From Clostridia bacterium (GTDB lineage: Bacteria; Bacillota; Clostridia; Oscillospirales; CAG-272): a DNA stretch of 64,000 nucleotides. Shown one piece after another: positions 52,746-61,707 of the stretch. The stretch covers positions 1 to 64,000 of the forward strand of contig JAFYBN010000034.1 of the NCBI GenBank assembly GCA_017540175.1, given 5' to 3'. The notes below the pieces were generated by a model. It was given only the letters and a program-made list of their open reading frames with translations, was not told the origin of the DNA and did no database searches. Each line of letters begins with the position of its first letter. Positions within the stretch are counted from its first letter, which is position 1. A program made the translations under genes and the position numbers.

Positions 52746-55700
52746 ATGCCGGACAGCAGCCGCACGTTTTCGGACATCTTCACGAAGCTCGCGCCGAAGC
52801 TCACGGGGAGAAACCGGGACATTTTCACGGAAGCGAAGGACGTGCGCATCCGATACAGCAAAGAGGCGCGCATCGTCGAGGCGTCGTGCGCCTTTGACCG
52901 GATCGTCTCAAAAAGAGATCTTTACGCGCTCGAGGACCGCATCCGGGAGGAATATGAGCTCGCGCAGGCGCGCATCCTCCCGCACTACCCCGCGGCTCTT
53001 TTTTCGCGCGAATACATGAGCGAGGTCCTTGCCGAGACCGCCCGCGTGGGGGTCGTCGCGCAGGGCTTTTTTGACAACTATGAAACGCGCTTCGACGGCG
53101 AGAGGATTTCCGTTGCCATACCGTTCCCGGCGGGCGGAATCGATCTTTTGAACCTCGCCAGCACCGCCCGCGTGATCGAGGGCATCATCCGCAGCGAGTT
53201 CGGGCTGAACCGTTCGGTACAGATCGTGAGGAGCGAGGGAGCCGACGAGGCGTACGCCGCCTATGTCGCCCGCCAGCTCGAGAAGCTCAACAGCGCCTCC
53301 GAGGAGATCTGGGCGGAGCACAACCGGCTGGAGGAGCGGGCGGCGCAGCTGGCGGCGGAGCAGAAGGCCGCCGCGCAGAAAGAAGAAAAGCCCGTCCTGC
53401 CCCGCGTCGAATCCCTGTTCGCAGGGGACGGCGAGGCGGAACTTCTCGGGGAAAACCTCATCCGGTGCGGAAAGATCACCTTCGACTGTTCGGAGCCGAC
53501 CGTGGTCTTCGGCGAGGCGTTCCCGCTCGAAGGGGTCAAACCCCTGCGCTCCGTGCGCTCGACCGGAAAGGGCGTCGTCATTCTTTGCGAGGTCTTCGCC
53601 ATTGAGCAGAAGGAAACGCGGCGCGGCGACAAGGTCATGTTCACCGTCGCCGTGACCGACCGCGAGGCATCCCTCTACATCAAAATGACCGTCCCGGCGG
53701 AAAGCGCCGCGGAGACGGAAGGTCTGTTCTCCAAAGGGAAGCAGTACGCCGTCCGCGGGTCGATCCGCGCGGACAAGTTCGACGGCGATCTCTACATGCA
53801 GTACACGGACATCATGAAGGTGAAGGACGTGCCGCGCATGGACAAGTCTCCCGAAAAGCGCGTCGAGCTGCATCTGCACACCGTCATGTCCGCGATGGAC
53901 GCGACGATCAAGGCGGACGACATCGTGAAGACCGCGGCGAGCTGGGGACACCGCGCCGTCGCGATCACCGACCACGGCAACCTGCAGAGCTTTCCCGTCG
54001 CCATGCTCGCCGCGGACGCGCTGGAGGGCAAGATCAAGGTCCTCTACGGCGTGGAGGCGTATTACGTCGACGACACGTCCCGTGCGGCTTACCGCGGGGA
54101 GGACGTGACCTTCGACGACGAATTCGCCGTCTTCGACATCGAGACGACGGGTCTGTCCGCCGCCGCGAACCGCATCACCGAAATCGGCGCGGTCATCCTG
54201 AAAAACGGGGAAGTCCTCGACCGGTTCAACACCTTCGTCAATCCCGGCGTCCACATTCCGGAAAACATCACCGAGCTCACGGGCATCACGGACGACATGG
54301 TGAAGGACGCGCCCTCCGACGGGGAGGCGCTGAAGCTCTTCTTCGATTTTGTCGGCGAGCGCATGCTCGTCGCGCACAACGCCTCCTTCGACACGGGCTT
54401 TATCCGGCAGGCGGCGCAGAGGAACGGCATGCCGTTCGAGAATCCCTACCTCGACACGGTCGCCATGTCCCGCTACCTCTCCCCGAACCTCAAAAACCAT
54501 AAGCTCGACACCTTGGCGAAGCACTACGACCTCGGCGACTTCAACCATCACCGCGCGTCCGACGACGCCGAAATGCTCGCCATGATCTTCGCGCGGATGA
54601 CGGAGCGGCTCAAGGAGGACGGCGTGGGCGGCATCGAGCGGCTCAACTACGCCATGGCGGAAAAGGCCGATCCCCTGAAGCTGAAAAGCTATCACCAGAT
54701 CATTCTCGTGAAAAACCAGACGGGCATGAAAAACCTCTATAAGCTCGTCTCCGATTCCTATCTCAAAACCTATCACCGCCATCCCCGCATCCCCCGCACC
54801 CGCCTCGAGGAGCTGCGCGAGGGGCTGATCCTCGGCTCCGCGTGCTCCGAGGGCGAGCTCTTCCATGCCATTCAGGAGGGCAAGCCGGAGGACGATCTCG
54901 TGGAAATGGCGAAATTCTACGACTACCTCGAAATCCAGCCCATCGCGAACAACGCGTACATGATCGCCGAGGGCACGGTGGAAAACGAGGAAGCCCTCAG
55001 GGATTATAACCGCAAGATCGTCGAGATCGCGCGCAAGGCGGACCGTCCCGTCTGCGCCACCTGCGACGCGCATTACAAGAACCCCGAGGACGAGATCTAC
55101 CGCCGCATCATCCTTACCGGACTCGGCTTCAAGGACGCGGACCGGGAAACCAAGCTCTATTTCCGCACGACGGAGGAAATGCTCGAAGAGTTCTCCTACC
55201 TCGGCGAGGACGTCGCCCGCGAGGTCGTGATCGAGAACCCGAACAAGATCGCCGACAGCATCGAGGTGGTGCGCCCCATCCCGAAGGGGAACTATCCGCC
55301 CCACATCGACGGCGCGGAGGAGGAGCTCACCACGAAGTGCTGGACGCTCGCGAAGGAGCTCTACGGCGATCCCCTGCCGGGTGAGGTCGAAAGCCGCCTC
55401 AAGCGCGAGCTCGATTCCATCATTTCGAACGGCTTTGCCATCATGTACATCATCGCCCGCAAGCTCGTGGAAAACAGCGAGGAGAAGGGCTATCAGGTCG
55501 GCTCGCGCGGCTCCGTCGGCTCGTCCTTCGCGGCGACGATGGCGGGCATCACGCGCGTCAATCCCCTCCCGCCGCATTACCGCTGCCCCGAATGCCGCTG
55601 GTCCGAGTTCTTCACAAAGGGCGAGGTCGGCTCCGGCTTTGATTTGCCGCCCAAGAAATGCCCCGTCTGCGGCGCGGACTGCGAGCGGGACGGGCACGAC

Positions 55701-57176
55701 ATCCCGTTTGAGACCTTCCTCGGCTTCAAGGGCGACAAAACCCCGGACATCGACCTCAATTTCTCCGGCGACGTGCAGGGCGCGGCGCACAAATTCACGG
55801 AGGTGCTCTTCGGCACGGGCCACGCCTTCAAGGCGGGCACCATCGGCACGCTCGCCGACAAGACCGCCTACGGCTTCGCGGCGAAATTCCTCGAGGGAAA
55901 GGGGATATCGGTGAACCGCGCGGAGATGGACCGCCTCATCGCGGGCTGCGTGGGCACGAAGCGCACCACGGGCCAGCATCCCGGCGGCGTCATCGTCGTG
56001 CCGGCGGAATACGAGATCTACGATTTCTCCCCCGTCCAGCACCCGGCGGACGACCCGAATTCCGACATCATCACCACGCATTTCGAGTTCAAATACCTCC
56101 ACGACACCATTTTGAAGCTCGATATCCTCGGACACGATATTCCGACCAAGTACAAGCGGCTCGAGGAGTACACGGGCGTGCCCGTCACGAAGGTGCCCCT
56201 CTCCGACCCCGTCCTGTACGAGGGCTTCACAAGCTCCGCTCCCATCGGGGTCTCCCCCGAGCAGATCGACTGCCAGACCGCGACGCTCGGCCTGCCGGAG
56301 CTCGGCACGAACCTCTCCCGCAAGGTGCTCATGAAGGCGCAGCCGAAGAACTTCGCGGACCTTCTCCAGATCCAGGGTCTGACCCACGGCACGGGCGTGT
56401 GGCAGGGCAACGCGGAGGACCTCATCGACCAGCAGATCTGCACGATCTCCGAGGTGATCGGATGCCGCGACGACATCATGATGACGCTCATCCACAAATA
56501 CGGCGTCGAAAAATCGCTCGCGTTCAAAATCATGGAATTCGTGCGCAAGAACAAGAAGGGCCTCATCATCCCGCAGGAAATGCAGGACGCCATGCGCGCC
56601 TGCTCCGTCCCCGACTGGTACATCGATTCGCTTCAGAAGATCCGCTACATGTTCCCGAAGGCGCATGCCGCCGCCTACGCCATCGACGCGGTGCGGCTCA
56701 TGTGGTACAAGATCTACCGCCCCGTCGAGTTTTACGCGGCGTATTTCACGGCGGCCCCCGCCGGATTTGACGGCGCGGTCGTCATGGGCGGAAAGAAGAA
56801 GGTGCACGACACCTATTTCGAGCTGAAACAGCGCAGCGACCTTTCCGCGACCGAGGCGGACATGCGCGACGCCCTCATGCTCGCGAACGAGTGCTTCGCA
56901 CGGGGCTACGATTTCCTCCCCGTGGACATCCGCGCCTCCCACGCGACGAAGTTCCTCCCGGAAAACGGGAAGATCCGCCTGCCGTTCTCCTGCCTGCCGG
57001 GACTCGGGAGCGCGGTCGCGGAGAGCATCATGAACGCCATGCGCTCGGGCGAGGTCTATTCCATCGACGATCTGAAAAACCGCGCCAAGGTTTCGAAAAC
57101 CATTCTGGAGCTTCTGGAAAACACCGGCGCGCTCCGGGGCATGTCCCGCACGAATCAGCTCTCCATGTTCGGATGA
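52746..57176 (+). CDS. polC: DNA polymerase III alpha subunit, Gram-positive PolC type
   Basis: A 1476-residue replicative polymerase with built-in proofreading. In order: an N-terminal domain (1-220), an OB fold (about 240-345), a PHP domain (VELHLHTVMSAMDATIK, about 372) interrupted by the 3'-5' exonuclease (VFDIETTGLSAAANRITEIG at about 460, VAHNASFDTGFI, HHRASDDAEML), then the polymerase. The polymerase part has a zinc motif with CPEC and CPVC (about 947-975) and the catalytic aspartates in TPDIDLNFSGD (about 1000). The start is the ATG after GAGGAGG; the frame opens earlier inside ispG. It ends the cluster. Confidence 0.98.
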   Translation: MPDSSRTFSDIFTKLAPKLTGRNRDIFTEAKDVRIRYSKEARIVEASCAFDRIVSKRDLYALEDRIREEYELAQARILPHYPAALFSREYMSEVLAETARVGVVAQGFFDNYETRFDGERISVAIPFPAGGIDLLNLASTARVIEGIIRSEFGLNRSVQIVRSEGADEAYAAYVARQLEKLNSASEEIWAEHNRLEERAAQLAAEQKAAAQKEEKPVLPRVESLFAGDGEAELLGENLIRCGKITFDCSEPTVVFGEAFPLEGVKPLRSVRSTGKGVVILCEVFAIEQKETRRGDKVMFTVAVTDREASLYIKMTVPAESAAETEGLFSKGKQYAVRGSIRADKFDGDLYMQYTDIMKVKDVPRMDKSPEKRVELHLHTVMSAMDATIKADDIVKTAASWGHRAVAITDHGNLQSFPVAMLAADALEGKIKVLYGVEAYYVDDTSRAAYRGEDVTFDDEFAVFDIETTGLSAAANRITEIGAVILKNGEVLDRFNTFVNPGVHIPENITELTGITDDMVKDAPSDGEALKLFFDFVGERMLVAHNASFDTGFIRQAAQRNGMPFENPYLDTVAMSRYLSPNLKNHKLDTLAKHYDLGDFNHHRASDDAEMLAMIFARMTERLKEDGVGGIERLNYAMAEKADPLKLKSYHQIILVKNQTGMKNLYKLVSDSYLKTYHRHPRIPRTRLEELREGLILGSACSEGELFHAIQEGKPEDDLVEMAKFYDYLEIQPIANNAYMIAEGTVENEEALRDYNRKIVEIARKADRPVCATCDAHYKNPEDEIYRRIILTGLGFKDADRETKLYFRTTEEMLEEFSYLGEDVAREVVIENPNKIADSIEVVRPIPKGNYPPHIDGAEEELTTKCWTLAKELYGDPLPGEVESRLKRELDSIISNGFAIMYIIARKLVENSEEKGYQVGSRGSVGSSFAATMAGITRVNPLPPHYRCPECRWSEFFTKGEVGSGFDLPPKKCPVCGADCERDGHDIPFETFLGFKGDKTPDIDLNFSGDVQGAAHKFTEVLFGTGHAFKAGTIGTLADKTAYGFAAKFLEGKGISVNRAEMDRLIAGCVGTKRTTGQHPGGVIVVPAEYEIYDFSPVQHPADDPNSDIITTHFEFKYLHDTILKLDILGHDIPTKYKRLEEYTGVPVTKVPLSDPVLYEGFTSSAPIGVSPEQIDCQTATLGLPELGTNLSRKVLMKAQPKNFADLLQIQGLTHGTGVWQGNAEDLIDQQICTISEVIGCRDDIMMTLIHKYGVEKSLAFKIMEFVRKNKKGLIIPQEMQDAMRACSVPDWYIDSLQKIRYMFPKAHAAAYAIDAVRLMWYKIYRPVEFYAAYFTAAPAGFDGAVVMGGKKKVHDTYFELKQRSDLSATEADMRDALMLANECFARGYDFLPVDIRASHATKFLPENGKIRLPFSCLPGLGSAVAESIMNAMRSGEVYSIDDLKNRAKVSKTILELLENTGALRGMSRTNQLSMFG

Positions 57177-57181
57177 ATCCG

Positions 57182-57210
57182 GCATAAAGAACAAAGCCTC
57201 CGCATAGTCT
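57182..57210 (+). promoter_or_regulatory. Sigma-E-like promoter of spoIVA
   Basis: GCATAAA-N14-CATAGTCT, five of seven matches in each sigma-E box and the same 14-base spacer as the ymxH promoter. The predicted start, near 57217, falls in the loop-side arm of the polC terminator. Confidence 0.5.
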
Positions 57211-57239
57211 GTACCAACAGACAAAAAGCGGAGGTTTTT
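57193..57239 (+). terminator. polC terminator whose 3' arm holds the spoIVA ribosome site
   Basis: Outer stem CCTCCGC (57197-57203) pairs with GCGGAGG (57228-57234) and is followed by TTTTT; an inner stem GTCTGT/ACAGAC (57207-57212 with 57217-57222) closes the loop. The GGAGG in the outer 3' arm is the only ribosome site for the TTG start of spoIVA. Confidence 0.85.
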
Positions 57240-57243
57240 CAAA

Positions 57244-58749
57244 TTGACTGAAATTTACCGCGACATCGCAGAGCGCACGCACGGGGACGTGTACATCGGC
57301 GTCGTCGGTCCCGTGCGGACGGGCAAGAGCACGTTTATCAAGCGGTTCATGGAGGCGGTCGTGCTCCCGAATATCCGGAATGAGGACGCCCGCGCAAGAG
57401 CGAGGGATGAGCTCCCGCAGTCCGCGGGCGGGAAAACCGTCATGACGACCGAGCCGAAATTCATTCCGGACGAGGGTGTGGAAATCTCCGCGGACGGGAC
57501 GTCGATGCGGGTGAAGCTCGTGGACTGCGTCGGGTACATGATCCCCGACGTCATCGGCGGGGAAGAGGACGGCGCGGTCCGCATGGTGCATACGCCATGG
57601 CACGCGGAGCCCGTTCCGTTCGGCGAGGCGGCGGAATACGGCACGAGAAAGGTCATTACCGACCACGCGACGGTCGGGGTGCTCGTCACTTCCGACGGCT
57701 CGGTCGGGGATCTGCCCCGTGAGAACTATACCGGCGCGGAGGAGAGGGTCGCCGCGGAGCTTGCCGCTCTCGGCAAGCCCTATGTGATCGTGCTCAACTC
57801 CGCCCATCCCGAAGCGGAGGAATCCGTGCGGCTCGCCGAGGGGCTGGAGGATAAATACGGAGCGCCGGTCGCGCTTCTGAACTGCGCCGTTCTCGACGCG
57901 GACGACGTGTACCACATCCTCGGCATGCTGCTCGATCAGTTCCCGGCGAAGCAGGTCGACATCCTTCTGCCCGCATGGGTCTCCGCACTGCCCGAAGATC
58001 ACGCCCTGCGCGCGGGACTCAGGGAATCGATCGCGTCCGCGGTGAAAAAGCTCGGACGTCTCTCCGAGGTCGGGACAGTTTTCGCGCAGGCAGCGGAGGA
58101 GGGCTTCGCGCAGACGGCGCGCGCAGTAGGAAGCTATCCCGAGGATCCCGCCGTCCGGGTCATGAAGACGGACGCGGGCTCCGGCACGGCGGAGCTTGCG
58201 GTTACGCTCCCCGACGGACTGTATTACGACGTGATCTCCGCGCTGACCTCGATCCCGATGAAGAACGAGGAGGAGCTGATCGACGCGCTGCGCCGGCTCG
58301 CCGCGGGGAAGAAGGAGATCGACCGCTACCGCGAGGCGATCGAAGATGTGAACGCGCGCGGCTACGGGATCGTCATGCCGGAGGTGGAAAACCTGCGGCT
58401 CGAGGAGCCCGAGATCATCCGGCAGTCCGGTGCGTACGGCGTGCGTCTGCGCGCCTCCGCCCCGTCGATCCACATGATCCGCACGGACATCAAAGCCGAA
58501 ATCAGTCCGGTCGTCGGTACGGAGGAGCAGTCGGAGGAAATGGTGAAGACGCTCATGGAGGGGTTTGAGAACGACCCCGCGAGCATCTGGGAATCGAAGA
58601 TGTTCGGCCGCACGCTCTACGACCTCATCAACGACGGCCTGCACCTGAAGCTCGCGCACCTGCCCGACGACGCAAGGCAGAAATTCGGAGAGACGCTGTC
58701 GAAAGTCATCAACGAGGGCAGCTCGGGGCTGATCTGCATCATTTTGTGA
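57244..58749 (+). CDS. spoIVA: Stage IV sporulation protein A, coat morphogenetic ATPase
   Basis: A 501-residue ATPase that polymerises on the forespore surface to form the base of the coat. The Walker A motif GPVRTGKSTFIKRF is at about 22-35, followed by TTEPKFIPDEGVEI, KLVDCVGYMIPDVIGG with the Walker B-like Asp, and the ITDHATVGVLVTSDGS segment. The conserved C-terminus (SSGLICIIL) anchors the protein to the membrane-associated partner in Bacillus. Start codon TTG, nine bases after GGAGG. It is downstream of polC but separated by a terminator and has its own sigma-E-like promoter. Confidence 0.97.
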   Translation: MTEIYRDIAERTHGDVYIGVVGPVRTGKSTFIKRFMEAVVLPNIRNEDARARARDELPQSAGGKTVMTTEPKFIPDEGVEISADGTSMRVKLVDCVGYMIPDVIGGEEDGAVRMVHTPWHAEPVPFGEAAEYGTRKVITDHATVGVLVTSDGSVGDLPRENYTGAEERVAAELAALGKPYVIVLNSAHPEAEESVRLAEGLEDKYGAPVALLNCAVLDADDVYHILGMLLDQFPAKQVDILLPAWVSALPEDHALRAGLRESIASAVKKLGRLSEVGTVFAQAAEEGFAQTARAVGSYPEDPAVRVMKTDAGSGTAELAVTLPDGLYYDVISALTSIPMKNEEELIDALRRLAAGKKEIDRYREAIEDVNARGYGIVMPEVENLRLEEPEIIRQSGAYGVRLRASAPSIHMIRTDIKAEISPVVGTEEQSEEMVKTLMEGFENDPASIWESKMFGRTLYDLINDGLHLKLAHLPDDARQKFGETLSKVINEGSSGLICIIL

Positions 58750-58841
58750 CGGGGGACCTCAACCGCTGTCCGCGCCGGGAGGGAAGAACAAGCACCCTCT
58801 CCGTCACCGCCTTAGGCGGCGCCACCTCTCCCACGCGCCAA

Positions 58842-58870
58842 GTGCGACAGCGTCGGCACGGCAGTCGCAC
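58842..58870. repeat. Nested palindrome, copy 1
   Basis: GTGCGACAG, an 11-base core CGTCGGCACGG, then CAGTCGCAC. The arms pair with one mismatch compared with copy 2. Confidence 0.75.
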
Positions 58871-58921
58871 CGGCGAGGCAAGGGGGGAAACGGCTCTCTC
58901 CGAAGAAACTGCTTACTCTGG

Positions 58922-58970
58922 GCTCCCCCGCGTGCGACTGCGTCAGCACGGCAGTCGCACGCGGGGGAGC
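58922..58970. repeat. Nested palindrome, copy 2, inside a longer perfect hairpin
   Basis: The unit GTGCGACTG...CAGTCGCAC (58932-58960) sits inside GCTCCCCCGC...GCGGGGGAGC, giving a perfect 19-bp stem with an 11-base loop CGTCAGCACGG. Confidence 0.85.
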
Positions 58971-59108
58971 TGTCAGCGAAGCTGACTGAGAGGGCTGCCG
59001 TTTTCTAATGAGTTTCGGATGTATGTGAAGCTCGACTCCCTCAGGCGCTTCGCGCCAGCTCCCTCAACGAGGGAGCCATAAGAGCGGACCGCGTTTTGCC
59101 TCCCTCGT

Positions 59109-59126
59109 GTGCGACTGCGTCGGCAC
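59109..59126. repeat. Nested palindrome, truncated copy 3
   Basis: Only the left arm and most of the core remain (GTGCGACTGCGTCGGCAC), again between flanks that can pair (CCTCCCT and AGGGAGG). Confidence 0.7.
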
Positions 59127-59295
59127 AAGGGAGGGGGACCGCCCGAGTGAGCGGCGAAGCCGGTCGCTCGGGTGGTGGAAGGAGTCGCGCCAAAAAGGAG
59201 CCGCGTTCTCTTCCGCTTAACCGACTGAAAAAACCTTATCGCTCTCCGCGGCGGATGAGCTGCCGGGGGCAAAGCGCGAATCTTAAAAGATTTCC

Positions 59296-59324
59296 TTGAC
59301 TTTTCCGCAAAAAAAGGGTACAAT
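59296..59324 (+). promoter_or_regulatory. Sigma-A promoter of the cardiolipin synthase gene
   Basis: TTGACT-N17-TACAAT, 33 bases before the TTG start, just outside the repeat element. Confidence 0.75.
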
Positions 59325-59356
59325 AGGCGCAGTACGGAAAAGGGAGGAAAACCGCG

Positions 59357-60895
59357 TTGAGAACGGTCAAAAAGGCGCTGAAAAGCAGGGCGCTCCTCAT
59401 CTGGCTCCTGATCGCGATCCAGCTCTCGATCGTGTTTTATATCTCGATCCATCTGACGCGGTATTACTACGTTTACAGTTATGTGACTTTCGTGCTCGCA
59501 TTCGTCTTCGTCCTCTATCTGATGAAAGCGAGCCGGTCCATGTCGTACAAAATGGCGTGGATCGTCGTGTCCTTTACCTTCCCGGTCTTCGGCATCGCGC
59601 TCTACCTCATTTTCGGCGGCAACCGCCTGACGAAGCGCGGCAGAAAGAAAATGGAATTCATGAACGCCGCGTATCAGGACGCCGTGAAGGACGAGGACGA
59701 CGCGACGGACGAGCTTGAAGCCGAGTTCCCGGACGCGGCGAGACAGGTGAAATACATCCGCCGCACGACCATGACCCCGCCCGTGAAGAACAACGAGACC
59801 CGGTACTTCCGAAGCGGCGAGGAAATGTTCCCGGTCATCCTCGAGGAGCTGCGGAAAGCGGAGAAGTATATCTTCCTCGAATACTTCATCATCGGGGAAG
59901 GGAAAATGTGGGACGCGGTGCACGAGATCCTTCTCGAAAAGGTAAAAAAAGGCGTGGACGTGCGCGTGATCTACGACGACATCGGCTGCTGGCTTTCCCT
60001 TGACCGGCATTTCGACCGCAAGCTGCGCGCGGAGGGGATCGACTGCCGCATTTTCCAGCGCTTCGTGCCCGTGCTGAACGCGCGCCAGAATAACCGCGAC
60101 CACAGAAAGATCCTTGCGGTGGACGGCGTGACGGCGTTCACGGGGGGCATCAACATCGCGGACGAGTATATCAACGAGGATTCCCACGTCGGTTACTGGA
60201 AGGACAACGGCGTGATGATGCGCGGGGAGTCCGCCTGGAGCTTCACGGTCATGTTTCTGACCATGTGGGATTATCTCTGCGGAAAGGCGGAAGACAGGGC
60301 GATCCGTTACGAAGCGTACAAGCCGCCGCGCGCCGCGCTGGAAGGGATTTCGGGCGGCGGATACGTTCAGCCCTATACCGACAGCCCGCTCGACGGAGAG
60401 CCCGTGGGGGAAAACGTCTATCTCGGCCTGATCGCGAACGCGAAGAAATACGTCTGGATCAACACGCCCTACCTGATCATCGACGAGAGGATGGAGCAGG
60501 CGCTCATCCAGGCCGCGCGGTGCGGCGTGGACGTGCGCATTGTGACCCCGGGCATCCCGGACAAAAGGCTCATCTTCGAGACGACGCAGTCCTATTACCC
60601 GAACCTGCTCGCGCACGGCGTGCGGATTTACGAATTCACCCCCGGCTTCGTGCACGCGAAGAGCTTTGTCTGCGACGACGATTACGCCGTGGTGGGCAGC
60701 GTGAACCTCGATTACCGGAGCCTGTACCTGCATTTCGAATGCGGGGTCTGGATGTACAAAACGGACTGCGTGGCGGACGTGAAGGCGGATTTCGAAGAAA
60801 CGCTCGGCAGCTGCCGGGAGCTCGAGCCGAAAAAGCCCGGTTTTCTCAGAATGCTGTTCCGCTCCGCGCTCGACCTCATCGCGCCTCTTCTGTGA
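59357..60895 (+). CDS. cls: Cardiolipin synthase, phospholipase D superfamily
   Basis: A 512-residue membrane enzyme condensing two phosphatidylglycerols into cardiolipin. Two N-terminal TM segments (about 10-35 and 40-60, with a third near 70-90) are followed by two HKD motifs: NRDHRKILAVDGVTAFTGGINIADEY (about 250) and GFVHAKSFVCDDDYAVVGSVNLDYRS (about 435). The start is TTG with GGAGG upstream. Single gene with its own promoter and terminator. Confidence 0.94.
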   Translation: MRTVKKALKSRALLIWLLIAIQLSIVFYISIHLTRYYYVYSYVTFVLAFVFVLYLMKASRSMSYKMAWIVVSFTFPVFGIALYLIFGGNRLTKRGRKKMEFMNAAYQDAVKDEDDATDELEAEFPDAARQVKYIRRTTMTPPVKNNETRYFRSGEEMFPVILEELRKAEKYIFLEYFIIGEGKMWDAVHEILLEKVKKGVDVRVIYDDIGCWLSLDRHFDRKLRAEGIDCRIFQRFVPVLNARQNNRDHRKILAVDGVTAFTGGINIADEYINEDSHVGYWKDNGVMMRGESAWSFTVMFLTMWDYLCGKAEDRAIRYEAYKPPRAALEGISGGGYVQPYTDSPLDGEPVGENVYLGLIANAKKYVWINTPYLIIDERMEQALIQAARCGVDVRIVTPGIPDKRLIFETTQSYYPNLLAHGVRIYEFTPGFVHAKSFVCDDDYAVVGSVNLDYRSLYLHFECGVWMYKTDCVADVKADFEETLGSCRELEPKKPGFLRMLFRSALDLIAPLL

Positions 60896-60908
60896 CCGAA
60901 ACAAATCG

Positions 60909-60948
60909 ACCCGCCGGACGTTCCTTTTCGGACGCGCGGCGGGTTTTT
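60909..60948. terminator. Terminator between cls and trmL
   Basis: Stem ACCCGCCG/CGGCGGGT with an inner GTCC-type stem, followed by TTTTTG. It lies between convergent genes; the minus-strand T run is weak. Confidence 0.78.
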
Positions 60949-60953
60949 GTCCT

Positions 60954-61460
60954 TCAGCCGATTTGGTTATCCGACGTCAGATAATCGCTCGTCGGCTGCT
61001 CTCCCCTGAATCCCTGCTGCCGCAGGACCTCGTACACCCCGATCGCCGCGGCGTTTGAGAGATTGAGGCTGCGGAGGTTTTCCCGCATCGGGATGCGGAC
61101 GCAGCGGTCGAGGTGGGCGAGGAGGAAATCCTCGGGAAGACCCTTTGTCTCCTTGCCGAAGATGAGATAAACGGGCGTCTCGTAGCGGACCTCGGTATAG
61201 CAGCGGGGAGCCTTCGTCGTGAAGCACCAGAACGCGCAGTCCGGGTTTTTCGCGAAGAAATCGTCGAGCCCGTCGTAATAGGTAATGTCCAAAAGATGCC
61301 AGTAATCGAGCCCGGCCCGTTTCAATTTGCGGTCGTCCGGCGTAAAGCCCATCGGGCGGATGAGATGGAGGGCGGCTCCCGTGGCGGCGCAGGTGCGGGC
61401 GATGTTTCCGGTGTTCTGGGGGATCTCCGGCTCGTGCAGTACGATGTTGATTTCTTTCAT
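60954..61460 (-). CDS. trmL: tRNA (cytidine/uridine-34 2'-O)-methyltransferase TrmL
   Basis: A 168-residue SPOUT methyltransferase modifying the wobble ribose of leucine tRNAs. INIVLHEPEIPQNTGNIARTC at the start, LIFGKETKGLPEDFL (about 108) and the knotted SAM site RIPMRENLRSLNLSNAAAIGVYEVLRQ (about 125) are diagnostic. The ATG has GGAG upstream; 42 upstream in-frame codons were dropped because they cover the promoter. Monocistronic. Confidence 0.95.
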   Translation of the reverse strand: MKEINIVLHEPEIPQNTGNIARTCAATGAALHLIRPMGFTPDDRKLKRAGLDYWHLLDITYYDGLDDFFAKNPDCAFWCFTTKAPRCYTEVRYETPVYLIFGKETKGLPEDFLLAHLDRCVRIPMRENLRSLNLSNAAAIGVYEVLRQQGFRGEQPTSDYLTSDNQIG

Positions 61461-61487
61461 AAGGCGCTCCTCTCCGGGTTTGCAGTC

Positions 61488-61516
61488 ATTATACCGCTTT
61501 TCGTGCGTTTTCGCAA
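61488..61516 (-). promoter_or_regulatory. Sigma-A promoter of trmL
   Basis: Minus strand TTGCGA-N17-TATAAT, 27 bases before the trmL start. Confidence 0.7.
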
Positions 61517-61594
61517 GAGGGGGGCGCTTTTTCCCGCGCCTCTTTTCCGCGGGGCGTTTCTTTTTTGCATTAAATTTACATTTCATCCTACAAT

Positions 61595-61622
61595 TTGTGA
61601 CCGGGCTCGTTTATAATATAAT
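61595..61622 (+). promoter_or_regulatory. Sigma-A promoter of secA
   Basis: TTGTGA-N16-TATAAT, with a second overlapping TATAAT at 61612. The leader ends in a small GGTCC/GGACC hairpin (61681-61695) just before the start. Confidence 0.55.
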
Positions 61623-61707
61623 TGTCGATCTATCTCCAACATTCAGCCGCCGAAAACGCGCGGCGCATCTTCGGAAGGGCGGTCCCCTTGGGACCTGACG
61701 GAAACGA

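Larger units (their letters stand above)
58780..59178. repeat. Composite palindromic intergenic repeat element
   Basis: The 607-base gap between spoIVA and the cardiolipin synthase gene is a mosaic of hairpins: a CCTCTCCGTCACCGCC...GGCGGC part (58796-58821), an AGCTGTCAGCGAAGCTGACT part (58969-58988), CTCCCTCAGGCGCTTCGCGCC and CTCCCTCAACGAGGGAG parts (59036-59074), and a CCGCCCGAG...CTCGGGTGG pair (59140-59174). Parts of this kind are, from memory, widespread between genes in gut Clostridia. No transposase or convincing open frame is present. Three copies of a nested palindrome are described separately. Confidence 0.7.

Noticed and set aside
52908..57242. A 1444-codon open frame antisense to polC
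   Set aside because: It mirrors the GC-rich codon pattern of polC, has no ribosome site and resembles no protein; polC on the other strand is certain.
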